A stretch of DNA of 64,000 bases. Origin: Paenibacillus rubinfantis (lineage in GTDB: Bacteria; Bacillota; Bacilli; Paenibacillales; Paenibacillaceae). Under the pieces are notes generated by a model. It had not been told where the DNA came from. It saw nothing but the letters and a program-made list of their open reading frames with translations, and made no database searches. A program made the translations under genes and the position numbers. Where the stretch lies: positions 555,642-619,641 of the forward strand of contig NZ_LN909063.1 in NCBI RefSeq assembly GCF_001486505.1, read 5' to 3'. Below are positions 45,986 through 54,475 of this stretch, piece after piece; position 1 is the first letter of the stretch, and each line of letters starts with the position of its first letter.

Positions 45986-48907
45986 ATGAAGAAAATTTTG
46001 TCCGTAGCTTTGTCTACAGCAATGGCATTCTCCATGTTTGCTTCCGTAGCATTCGGTGCTGATGCCAAACTGACTCCAGAGCAACAATTTAACGCTCTGA
46101 AAGAAGCAGGTATCGTATCTGGCTTCCCAGACGGCCTGTCCCACTTGGAAAAAACGTTGACTCGCGCTGAACTCGCGAAAATCATCGTTAACTCCCTGAG
46201 CTTGGAACCAGTTGACGCTACTTCTTACAACGATAAGAACTATGCAAATCACTGGGGCCGCACTTACATTGAAGCTGCTACACAAGCTGGCATCCTCAAT
46301 GGTAAAGATGCAGCTAAGAAACTGTTCGATCCGAACGGCGCAGTAACTGTACAAGAACTGGCTAAAGTTCTGGTAACTGCTCTGAAACTGGAAGTTCCTG
46401 CTGACGCTAACAACACAGCATCTGCATGGGCTAAAGGTTATGTAGCAGCAGCTGTTAACGCTGGTTACCTGGCTGACGGCATCAACTACCAAGCTCAAGC
46501 AACTCGCTCCCAAGCAGTTGTAGCAGCTTACGCTATCTACGAAGCAGCTCAAGTTCCAACGGTTAAATCCTACAAAGTAGTTGACAGCAAGAACGTTGAG
46601 TTCACGCTTTCCAACGACGAAGTAGTGAAAGTAACTTTGGAAAAAGCTTTGGAAGCTAACAAAGAAACTGAAGTTACTTTCAAAACTGCTGCTGGTGAAG
46701 AAGTTACAGCGAAAATTACTTGGGTTGTAACTGAAGCTACTAAGGTTGAGAGCGTGTCTGCTAGTAACTTGAAACAAGTGGTAGTAACTTTTGATGGAGA
46801 AGTTGACAAAGCAACTGCCGAAGATGCTTCCAACTATACTCTTTCGAATAGCTTGACTGCTGAATCTGCTTCTCTGTCTGCTGACGGAAAAACTGTTACA
46901 TTGACATTGAAAGGCGATAAGCCTAGCGATGTGATGACAAATCAAAAAGAATATAAATTAACCATCAGCAACGTTAAAGCTGGAAGCAAGGTGTTGAGTG
47001 TTAAAGACTTCAAATTCACTCCGCTTGACAATGCCGTGCCTACAGCAACTGCCGTTCAAGCTCTTGGTAATAAAACGGTTAAAGTAACATTTAGCGAACC
47101 GATTTACAGAGCGAATGCATCGAGCATCACTATTGACGGTAAAGCGGCAGTTGGCTATGCTGAAGTTGCAGGTAATGTTGTAATCTTCAAATTGTATAGC
47201 ACTTTGGAAAATGCTGAACATACAATTTCGATTGCAAATGTAGAAGACTTTGTTCCATTTAAATCCGCGCCTCAAGAACTTAAATTCACGGTTGTAGAAG
47301 ATAAAGAAGCTCCTACAGTGGCAGCTGTTGAAAAAGCTTCCTTCGAAACGGTCCGTATCAAATTTAGCGAACCTGTAGATAAAGCGACAGTACTTGGATC
47401 CAATGTTTACTGGCTGCAAGGTTCCACTAAGAAATATGCAGGTACAAACGTAACTCAAATCAGTGATGATACTTATGAGTTCGATTTCTCTGCTAACCGT
47501 ATTCAATATGCAACTGCTCTCTATCTGAATGGTATTAAAGACTACTCTGGAAACACTATTGCAGCTGATACAAAGGTTGAAGTGAATCCTGTAGTTGACC
47601 AAACTCGTCCAGAAGTTGTAAATGCTGAACTGAATGATGATAACAAAACTTTCGTAATTAAATTCAGCAAATCTTTATTGACGTCTTCTGCTAATGATGA
47701 AGCACATTACATCGTTCGGGATGCAGATGGAAATGAAGTTCGCAAATCTAAAACAGCTGTTCTGAGAGCAGATGGTAAGACAGTTGATGTAACTCTGGTT
47801 CAGGCTTTGGATTTGGGCAAGACTTACACCTTGGAAGTAGCTGGGGTACAAGATACTACTATCTTGGGTAACTCTTCCCTACCTTTCAGCAAAAAATTTG
47901 AAGTTGCTAACACTTCTAAAGCGACTGTATCGATCGATAAGCTTTCATCTGACAATAAAATCGTTGTGAACTTCAGCAAGACGGTTGCTTTGTCGGGCGA
48001 CGGTGCTGCTACATCTTTTGACAAATACTACTACTCCAAAGATAGCGGAACTACCTGGAATAAAATCCCGGATAGCACTGATTTGAGAGTAAGCCCTGAT
48101 AGCAAATCGGTTATCTTAACATTTGATGTGGATGATCTGGATGTAGATGTCATCACAAACTTCCGCGTTCAACTGATTAAAGATACAGATGATCAATATA
48201 TCGCAGGTTTGTATCAGGACTTTAATAGTAGTTCTATCGGAACAGGTACTGCACCTGCATTGAAAGTGACAGATGCTGTATATGCTGTTGCAGACAATAA
48301 GATTGAAGTTGAATTTGACAAAGATCTTCTTGCTGCTTCCGTCTCTGCTTCTGACTTTGAGGTTAAAGCAGGAGTTGCTAAACTTTCCGTTATCAGCGCT
48401 GCTCTGAAATCCGATAACTCGAAAGTTGTTGTTCTGACATTGGCTGATGGCAATAAAGTGGATTCTAATGGTAATTTCGGTGCTTACGGTAAACCGACTG
48501 TAACCATCAATGCTAATGCTAGAACTGCAACTGCTGCGGGTATCGCAATTGCTCCTAATGCAATTGGTCAAGTTGCTGGCGATAAGATTGCTGGTAGTCT
48601 GACAAATGTTACAGCTACAACTACAGCAGTAACACTTGCCTTCTCTGAAGATCTTGCAACTGTAACAGGTGCTACTAATCTGGCTAACATTGCAACAGAT
48701 CTTGAACTGAAGAAGACTAACGGAGATTCTGTTGGCTTTACAGTTACTTCGGTTTCTGGTACAACTGTAGTTCTTAATATTACTGGTGGAACTACCGAAA
48801 ATGTTCTGCAAGTAAAAGTTAAGAATGACGCAAGATTCCTGAAGGATGTATCCGGTAACTTGATCAAAGGATCTGACTTGGTTGAGTTCGTCGTTGTTAC
48901 ACCATAA
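45986..48907 (+). CDS. S-layer protein with N-terminal SLH domains
   Basis: A 973-residue exported protein. The signal peptide is KKILSVALSTAMAFSMFASVAFGA. Three SLH domains follow (about residues 30-200): FNALKEAGIVSGFPDG with LTRAELAKIIVNSL, WGRTYIEAATQAGILNG with VTVQELAKVL, and WAKGYVAAAVNAGYL with ATRSQAVVA. The rest is a row of Ig-like/Big_5-type repeats with signatures such as VTFSEPIYRAN, IKFSEPVDKATV and IKFSKSLL. Codon use is strongly biased and AT-richer than the neighbours, as in highly expressed S-layer genes. An in-frame start at 45914 would add 24 residues. Confidence 0.9.
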   Translation: MKKILSVALSTAMAFSMFASVAFGADAKLTPEQQFNALKEAGIVSGFPDGLSHLEKTLTRAELAKIIVNSLSLEPVDATSYNDKNYANHWGRTYIEAATQAGILNGKDAAKKLFDPNGAVTVQELAKVLVTALKLEVPADANNTASAWAKGYVAAAVNAGYLADGINYQAQATRSQAVVAAYAIYEAAQVPTVKSYKVVDSKNVEFTLSNDEVVKVTLEKALEANKETEVTFKTAAGEEVTAKITWVVTEATKVESVSASNLKQVVVTFDGEVDKATAEDASNYTLSNSLTAESASLSADGKTVTLTLKGDKPSDVMTNQKEYKLTISNVKAGSKVLSVKDFKFTPLDNAVPTATAVQALGNKTVKVTFSEPIYRANASSITIDGKAAVGYAEVAGNVVIFKLYSTLENAEHTISIANVEDFVPFKSAPQELKFTVVEDKEAPTVAAVEKASFETVRIKFSEPVDKATVLGSNVYWLQGSTKKYAGTNVTQISDDTYEFDFSANRIQYATALYLNGIKDYSGNTIAADTKVEVNPVVDQTRPEVVNAELNDDNKTFVIKFSKSLLTSSANDEAHYIVRDADGNEVRKSKTAVLRADGKTVDVTLVQALDLGKTYTLEVAGVQDTTILGNSSLPFSKKFEVANTSKATVSIDKLSSDNKIVVNFSKTVALSGDGAATSFDKYYYSKDSGTTWNKIPDSTDLRVSPDSKSVILTFDVDDLDVDVITNFRVQLIKDTDDQYIAGLYQDFNSSSIGTGTAPALKVTDAVYAVADNKIEVEFDKDLLAASVSASDFEVKAGVAKLSVISAALKSDNSKVVVLTLADGNKVDSNGNFGAYGKPTVTINANARTATAAGIAIAPNAIGQVAGDKIAGSLTNVTATTTAVTLAFSEDLATVTGATNLANIATDLELKKTNGDSVGFTVTSVSGTTVVLNITGGTTENVLQVKVKNDARFLKDVSGNLIKGSDLVEFVVVTP

Positions 48908-48919
48908 TTAGCAAGACAT

Positions 48920-48952
48920 AAAAAGGAGAGCCCTTAGGGGTTCTCCTTTTTT
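48920..48952 (+). terminator. terminator after the S-layer gene
   Basis: AAAAGGAGA-CCC / GGG-TCTCCTTTT stem with TT extension. Confidence 0.9.
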
Positions 48953-49033
48953 ACATAATGGAAATTTTTGATAAAGGGGTGTTTTGAGAAGAAGCACAAG
49001 TAAACTCTTGAAATCGATCCTTGGATCTTTTAG

Positions 49034-49063
49034 TTCATGGCTAGACTTTAACTCTCATATAAT
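49034..49063 (+). promoter_or_regulatory. promoter of the exported repeat protein gene
   Basis: TTCATG, an 18-nt spacer and TATAAT. The rest of the 323-nt gap up to the gene is AT-rich and shows no other feature. Confidence 0.5.
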
Positions 49064-49230
49064 ATGCTGGTGATTTTGCGGAGAATGAAGGTAACCAGAA
49101 AGCGGAAAACATACAAATTCACTCCGTTGTTTAAAGGGGAAAATACCTAATCAATTTTTTTATATACGAAACCTTTCTGATTCAAATACGTTTAAATTTG
49201 TAAGAACAATTATGCATGGGAGGAAAGGCT

Positions 49231-51735
49231 TTGAAAAAGATACCAGTGACCGCCGCTGCATTAAGTTTTAGTTTGTTGCTTTCTGGAACATCAGGAGTAA
49301 TGGCTGCGAGTACGACCACTCCGAAGACAACAACGAAACAAACAAAAACGATTGTAAATACTTTGGAAAAACTAAATCCTATTAAAATTACAGCAAAAAG
49401 TACGGTTAGATTGACCGATGTAAACATCTTAACTTTAGATGATGAGAGTATTCTAACTTATACATTGACAATTACAAATGGAGATAATAAGTCGCTAGAT
49501 TTGCTCGATTATTGGTCGAAGTTGAAAACAAACAGTGGTACAACGTATAGTACGTCACTGATGACCAAAGACAAAGATAAGAAAAAACTGTCCGCGGGTT
49601 CCTCAACGACATTAACTTATGTGGCTAAAGTAGGGAAAAACATAAAAGTAAACAATTTAGTATTTCAAGTTATTAAATGGGATTTCAGCCAAGCTAATTA
49701 TGAAAGTTTGAAAGGGCAGATTAAGATTCCTGCTACATATGTAACTTCAACACCTTCGGATCAATCGAAGACTTTAAAAGTTTTTGATACACCTGTGAAA
49801 GCGAAAGTAAGCCAAGTGGCAGCATTTGCATCAGGTGATTATAATTATGTGAGTATTGGATTAGATCTCAAAAATATAGGATATAAGATTTTTGAAGATC
49901 CTAAGGTTAAATTCGTAATTAAAACAGACAGTGGTGCAAGTTACCCTATGTCCGCAGACACTTCAAGTGTTGACTATAAAATACAGCCACAAGACAGTAA
50001 GACATTAAATTTAATGACCGCCATTCCTAAGAGTATCAAACTAACGAACATGCAATTACAACTTGTGCAGGATGATGAAACTACGAAGCTAAGTTTACCA
50101 ATCGCAACAATGCAACTTCCCAATGCGTCTAACAAATCTCTAGCGGTTCAACCTAATGCGGAAAAATACATTTCTTTAGGTAGTGGCAAGATTGCTGTGA
50201 AAGTTTCTGGGGCTACGTTGCTACAAAGCCTTAATGAGCACGATCTATCAGTTCGCTTTGCAATACGGAATACAACAGGTACGACTATTACCATTCCTAA
50301 GTATCAATTTGAGCTTCAAACTTCGGATGGATATCGCTTACCAATTACGACAGCCAGTATGGAGAATGTAGTTTTACAGCCATTAGAGGAGAGAGTAATT
50401 AATCTGCCAGTAAGCATACCGGCAAATGTGAGCACGAGTAACCCACAACTTTTTATGAGTCTCCCTGCGGCGACAGATTCTAAGGATTTGTTTGCTTACC
50501 CGGTTGGAATTTTTGCGCTTCCGGCAATGCAACCTATGCAAAATATGATTGGTCAAAAGCAATTTATTCAAACGAGTAATGGAATTCTTGGAGTTACCTT
50601 GTCCTCCGTGCAAAGATTACCTTGGAGTGACGGGGACTTAGTCTCTGCGAAAATTAAAATCGATAACACAGGGTTTAAAACAATTCAACTACCTGAATTG
50701 ACTGGCGTTCTAAAAGTAGATTCAGCAATGATGACATCTACAACTCAGTTAATTACTACGCAAAGTGTAGGTTTGCTTGGTGCTAATATGTCGACAGATG
50801 TGTATGTTATAGCCAAAGTTCCTAGTTACCTAGATTTTAGCCAACTTCAGATATCGCTGTTGGAAAAACTCAAGGAGAATGCTACTACTGAATGGATTCA
50901 ATTTAGCAGTGCAGGAACCGCAACAGATATTCCTGAAATCAGTAGTGGTGAAACATACAAGATTGAGACATCTGGCCGTAAACAAGAGTTAAGGGTATTG
51001 AGATCCTTTGTTTTTTCTGGTACTACCTCTGATATCATATATACTGAGTTGGAATCAAAGAATATGGAGGATCATCAACTTGATCTGTCACAATTAGCTG
51101 GTGCTTATGAAAGCGCGAGTGGCCTAACTTTCAAGGCCAATGTAAGCCAGATCGATACTTCGGTGGGGCCGGAAGAGAAAGGCATAGTAACTTTGTGGTC
51201 TAAGATCCCGAAAACTATTTCAGCAAATGGTATGAAATTGATTGTTGGTGAGGGTATAACCGATGGGAAATTGACTCCTGTTAAGGAGGCTTCGACAGGT
51301 TATGTGAATGCTGCTGCGCTCTCATTAGCTATCGTACAACCAACTGTTAATAGTACGTTAAGTGCACTAAACATACCGCCATATAACCTAACTGTGAGGA
51401 GCGTAGGAGCAAGTCTTAGTGGTTCGTCTTCGGTTAGTGTTAACTTTGATTATAGCTTATCCAGGGATATGAACTATGCAGTGGGTGAGTCCGAGCACAA
51501 ATATCTATTCGAAATTGTAGATTCAAGTACTGGCCGGACCTTCGAACAAGAATTTACTCCAGAAAAAGACTTGAAATTAACTACGAGTGGTAGTAGTAGT
51601 TTTAGTATTAATGATTCGGTCTTTGAGGGTAAAACATCAGGTTCGTTCTACCTCAATGTTTATGATTTATTCCAGGGGCAGAAAGTTAAACTGGGAAGTC
51701 AAGCTTATTATTATGCTTCTAACAAAAATGATTAA
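49231..51735 (+). CDS. large exported beta-repeat protein of unknown function
   Basis: An 834-residue protein with a signal peptide (KKIPVTAAALSFSLLLSGTSGVMAA). Beyond a short Thr-rich linker it seems to consist of four or five diverged 110-130-residue beta domains, each with a pattern of an isolated nominal-Asn/Thr-Gly turn, a Pro-rich strand and IP or VP before a final strand (for instance VRFAIRNTTGTTITIPKY, AKIKIDNTGFKTIQLPEL, TELESKNMEDHQLDLSQL). There are no SLH domains, LPxTG or catalytic motifs. The TTG at 49231 is preceded by GGGAGGAAAGG; an ATG at 49216 would read through that site. The gene is clearly AT-richer than the window average. Confidence 0.75.
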   Translation: MKKIPVTAAALSFSLLLSGTSGVMAASTTTPKTTTKQTKTIVNTLEKLNPIKITAKSTVRLTDVNILTLDDESILTYTLTITNGDNKSLDLLDYWSKLKTNSGTTYSTSLMTKDKDKKKLSAGSSTTLTYVAKVGKNIKVNNLVFQVIKWDFSQANYESLKGQIKIPATYVTSTPSDQSKTLKVFDTPVKAKVSQVAAFASGDYNYVSIGLDLKNIGYKIFEDPKVKFVIKTDSGASYPMSADTSSVDYKIQPQDSKTLNLMTAIPKSIKLTNMQLQLVQDDETTKLSLPIATMQLPNASNKSLAVQPNAEKYISLGSGKIAVKVSGATLLQSLNEHDLSVRFAIRNTTGTTITIPKYQFELQTSDGYRLPITTASMENVVLQPLEERVINLPVSIPANVSTSNPQLFMSLPAATDSKDLFAYPVGIFALPAMQPMQNMIGQKQFIQTSNGILGVTLSSVQRLPWSDGDLVSAKIKIDNTGFKTIQLPELTGVLKVDSAMMTSTTQLITTQSVGLLGANMSTDVYVIAKVPSYLDFSQLQISLLEKLKENATTEWIQFSSAGTATDIPEISSGETYKIETSGRKQELRVLRSFVFSGTTSDIIYTELESKNMEDHQLDLSQLAGAYESASGLTFKANVSQIDTSVGPEEKGIVTLWSKIPKTISANGMKLIVGEGITDGKLTPVKEASTGYVNAAALSLAIVQPTVNSTLSALNIPPYNLTVRSVGASLSGSSSVSVNFDYSLSRDMNYAVGESEHKYLFEIVDSSTGRTFEQEFTPEKDLKLTTSGSSSFSINDSVFEGKTSGSFYLNVYDLFQGQKVKLGSQAYYYASNKND

Positions 51736-51738
51736 AAC

Positions 51739-51778
51739 AACAAGCCCAAATCCCCTCCGGATTTGGGCTTGTTCCTTT
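51739..51778 (+). terminator. terminator after the exported repeat protein
   Basis: AACAAGCCCAAATCC / GGATTTGGGCTTGTT, a 15-bp perfect stem, then CCTTTCT. Confidence 0.88.
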
Positions 51779-51829
51779 CTACCAAAACCTCTATCATAGA
51801 CAGTAACAGAGTCATAGAGGAGGAACATA

Positions 51830-52339
51830 ATGAAGACGGGTTGGAAAATAGCAACGGCCGTGGTATTGATTGGCGGCAGTGTATGGGCAGGATCGCTGCT
51901 AAATATGCAAGCGGAGGGTGCGGGGACGACACCGGGAACGGCGGATGATCCGGTGGTGACCAAGAGCTATGTGGATCAGGCGATTCAACAGGCGATTGGA
52001 GGCGGAGGAGGCTCCAGCACACCGAGCACGCCTTCTACAGGCGGTTCTGGGAGCAGCTCCAGCGAAGCGGGGATTCAAATCGTTGATGTCAAACCAGGTA
52101 AGATTCTAGTCGCTGCTGCAGGGGCAGAATTTATTGTCCGTTCTGGCAAAGCGGTTATTTATAGTGCGGATTCCAATGGGGTCGCGGACCTTACCGATGG
52201 GAAGGATATTCCGAATGGAGGCACCGTGGCGAACAATCATCTGTTGTCTTTTCCTAGAGAGGGCCGGGGGATTCAAGTGCAAGAAGGGGATACCCATAAC
52301 CTCACAGTCATGGTACGCGGCGGATATCAAATCAAATAA
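51830..52339 (+). CDS. small exported protein of unknown function
   Basis: A 169-residue protein with a single N-terminal hydrophobic segment (WKIATAVVLIGGSVWAG), then DDPVVTKSYVDQAIQQAIGG, a Gly/Ser/Thr/Pro linker (residues 57-80) and a compact C-terminal domain of about 85 residues (IQIVDVKPGKILVAAAGAEF, GGTVANNHLLSFPREGRGIQ). The KSYVDQ pattern recurs in exported proteins of Bacillota, but the function is unknown. GAGGAGG precedes the ATG. Confidence 0.75.
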   Translation: MKTGWKIATAVVLIGGSVWAGSLLNMQAEGAGTTPGTADDPVVTKSYVDQAIQQAIGGGGGSSTPSTPSTGGSGSSSSEAGIQIVDVKPGKILVAAAGAEFIVRSGKAVIYSADSNGVADLTDGKDIPNGGTVANNHLLSFPREGRGIQVQEGDTHNLTVMVRGGYQIK

Positions 52340-52455
52340 CCCGGTTAGGCAAATGGCATGATTGGGCAGAAGAGACAAACATTCCTGAGCGTAGGGAAGG
52401 CAGAGGGATGCCATACTACCTCTTGAAAACCAACTTTTCAGGAGGTGCTGAAATC

Positions 52456-52725
52456 ATGGCAAGAAATAACCGTAAAATTGTTCCGGAAAGTCGTCAGGTG
52501 CTGCAACAATGGAAATACGAAATCGCCGCTGAATTCGGGTTGCCTGTAGGTTATGGGGCAACAGGAGCAGCGGACACGGAGTTTGCTGGAGAATTAGGCG
52601 CCTTAGGTGGCACGCAAAGCAGCGGTGGAGGCTGGGGACATCTGACCTCTCGTGAAAACGGCTCCGTTGGCGGAGAAATTACGAAACGCTTGATTGCTCA
52701 TGCAGAGCGGAACTTTATTCTATAA
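52456..52725 (+). CDS. alpha/beta-type small acid-soluble spore protein
   Basis: An 89-residue DNA-binding spore protein that protects DNA in the spore core. The SASP signature is present: AAEFGLPVGYGATGAADTEFAGELG (the GPR protease site region) and GSVGGEITKRLIAHAERNFI. The ATG at 52456 follows GGAGGTG. A short TGAAAA/TTTTCA hairpin lies just upstream, and CATACTA near 52411 is a possible sigma-G -10. The linker with SSGGGWGHL is longer than in most SASPs. Its stop codon touches the next repeat. Confidence 0.93.
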   Translation: MARNNRKIVPESRQVLQQWKYEIAAEFGLPVGYGATGAADTEFAGELGALGGTQSSGGGWGHLTSRENGSVGGEITKRLIAHAERNFIL

Positions 52726-52910
52726 GGTGATAAGTTCAAAAAGACAGGTTTTCAGGACCGAGAAGGTTGGATGAAGCTAGGGATTGAGTAGCGGAGCGTA
52801 GACAGATCTACATGAGCAACGCAAGGCCGGGCTGAATTCAAGATTCGACGTCGAATTTACTTCAAATGCTCTACTTCGTCATGAAAAGAGGCTTTTTGAA
52901 CAACCATTAT
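52726..52910 (+). repeat. structured repeat, third copy
   Basis: It shares the core of the 12.3-12.7 kb repeats (GAAGGTTGGATGAAGC, GGATTGAGTAGCGGAGCG, GAATTCAAGATTCGACG). The closing stem differs but still pairs: GTTCAAAAAG (52734-52743) with CTTTTTGAAC (52892-52901), plus TTTTCA with TGAAAA. These are compensatory changes relative to copy 2. Confidence 0.8.
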
Positions 52911-52939
52911 AAATTATTCCACAAAAGCCATGAATTATT

Positions 52940-52968
52940 TTGACATGACTTGGCAAATACGATACTAT
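52940..52968 (+). promoter_or_regulatory. promoter of metK
   Basis: A perfect TTGACA, 17-nt spacer and TACTAT, 120 nt before the gene. Confidence 0.75.
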
Positions 52969-52981
52969 TTCCTTTAAGGAT

Positions 52982-53030
52982 GCTAATCCAACCTTTTCCG
53001 ATTTGGGAAAGGTTCATTTTTTGATTAGGC
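52982..53030 (+). terminator. leader terminator-like hairpin ahead of metK
   Basis: AACCTTTTCC (52990-52999) pairs with GGGAAAGGTT (53005-53014), followed by CATTTTTT. GCTAATC on the 5' side pairs with GATTAGGC on the 3' side. It lies about 10-15 nt past the likely transcription start. No S-box (SAM-I) riboswitch is seen. Confidence 0.65.
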
Positions 53031-53087
53031 ATGACATTGTATTGGATAGACAGGCTGCAGCCATACTATCCATGGGAGGTTGAATCT

Positions 53088-54290
53088 ATGTCCGTACAAG
53101 GGCGACACCTATTTACTTCCGAGTCTGTAACCGAAGGGCACCCGGATAAAATTTGTGACCAAATTTCCGATGCGGTGTTGGATGCTTTTTTGGCGAATGA
53201 CCCTTATGCTCGGGTAGCCTGTGAAGTATCGGTAGCTACGGGATTGGTGCTTGTGATCGGGGAGATCAGTACGAAATCCGAGTATGTCGATATTCCGGCG
53301 ATCGTTCGTAAGACGGTCAAGGAGATCGGGTATACGCGTGCTAAATATGGCTTTGACTACAATACCTGCGCCGTGCTGACTTCATTAAACGAACAGTCTG
53401 CGGATATTGCTCAAGGCGTGAATGCCGCGCTCGAGAATCGGGATCCGGCTCAGGTCGACAAGGAAACCGAAAATATCGGGGCTGGCGACCAAGGCTTGAT
53501 GTTTGGATTTGCTACGAACGAAACACCGGAGCTGATGCCGCTTCCGATTGCGCTCTCGCACCGGATCGCACGCCGCTTATCTGAAGTCCGCAAGGATGGT
53601 ACGCTGGAATATCTTCGTCCCGATGGCAAAACCCAGGTGACGATTGAATATATTGACGGCAAGCCAAAACGTGTCGATACGATTGTTGTATCCACACAGC
53701 ATGCCGAGGAAATCACTTTGGAACAAATCCAAAGAGATATTAAGGAGCAAGTTATTCTCCCGGTTGTTCCAGCTGAACTGCTGGACGGGGATACGAAATA
53801 TTTTATTAACCCAACGGGACGGTTCGTTATTGGTGGACCTCAAGGGGATGCCGGTTTAACCGGACGGAAGATCATCGTCGATACGTATGGCGGATATGCT
53901 CGTCATGGCGGGGGAGCCTTCTCGGGGAAGGACCCGACAAAAGTGGACCGTTCCGCAGCTTATGCGGCTCGTTACGTAGCCAAGAACCTGGTTGCTGCCG
54001 GATTGGCCGATAAGGTGGAAATTCAGCTGGCCTACGCCATCGGTGTAGCGAACCCGGTGTCCATCAACGTGGATACGTATGGCACCGGCAAAGTATCGGA
54101 AGAGAAGCTGGTTGAGCTCGTACGTGAGAACTTCGACCTTCGCCCAGCGGGAATCATCCGGATGCTGGATCTGCGTCGTCCTATTTATCAGCAAACCGCC
54201 GCTTACGGGCATTTTGGCCGTACGGACATCGACTTGCCTTGGGAAAGAGTGGACAAGGCGGAGGCGTTAAAGGTGCAAGCGGGGATCTAA
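53088..54290 (+). CDS. metK: S-adenosylmethionine synthetase
   Basis: A 400-residue enzyme making SAM from methionine and ATP. Motifs: [32 protein letters not shown] and [20 protein letters not shown] with [19 protein letters not shown]. The ATG at 53088 follows GGGAGG and gives the family length; an in-frame start at 53031 lies inside the leader hairpin. Confidence 0.97.
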   Translation: MSVQGRHLFTSESVTEGHPDKICDQISDAVLDAFLANDPYARVACEVSVATGLVLVIGEISTKSEYVDIPAIVRKTVKEIGYTRAKYGFDYNTCAVLTSLNEQSADIAQGVNAALENRDPAQVDKETENIGAGDQGLMFGFATNETPELMPLPIALSHRIARRLSEVRKDGTLEYLRPDGKTQVTIEYIDGKPKRVDTIVVSTQHAEEITLEQIQRDIKEQVILPVVPAELLDGDTKYFINPTGRFVIGGPQGDAGLTGRKIIVDTYGGYARHGGGAFSGKDPTKVDRSAAYAARYVAKNLVAAGLADKVEIQLAYAIGVANPVSINVDTYGTGKVSEEKLVELVRENFDLRPAGIIRMLDLRRPIYQQTAAYGHFGRTDIDLPWERVDKAEALKVQAGI

Positions 54291-54306
54291 AAGGATTTGA
54301 TACGTC

Positions 54307-54351
54307 AAAGGATACCTTATCTCACTTGGTGAGAGTAGGTATCCTTTTTTT
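54307..54351 (+). terminator. terminator after metK
   Basis: AAAGGATACC / GGTATCCTTT with an inner CTCAC/GTGAG stem and seven T. Confidence 0.92.
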
Positions 54352-54475
54352 GTTCGCGCTATTTCTAAACTTGTAGGGAAAATCTGCCGTTAATAGATAT
54401 AGGTATGCGCTTCGTTGCCGATGAGGCTGACTTATATACAGAACTTGGCTTCAGGGAAGGGGAAGGTTACTAGAC

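Noticed and set aside
52726..53087. S-box (SAM-I) riboswitch before metK
   Set aside because: The conserved S-box core and four-way junction are not visible; the region is a structured repeat plus a short hairpin.
53031..53087. Upstream in-frame start for metK
   Set aside because: It would place 19 extra residues inside the leader hairpin; the ATG at 53088 has a strong ribosome site and the family N-terminus.
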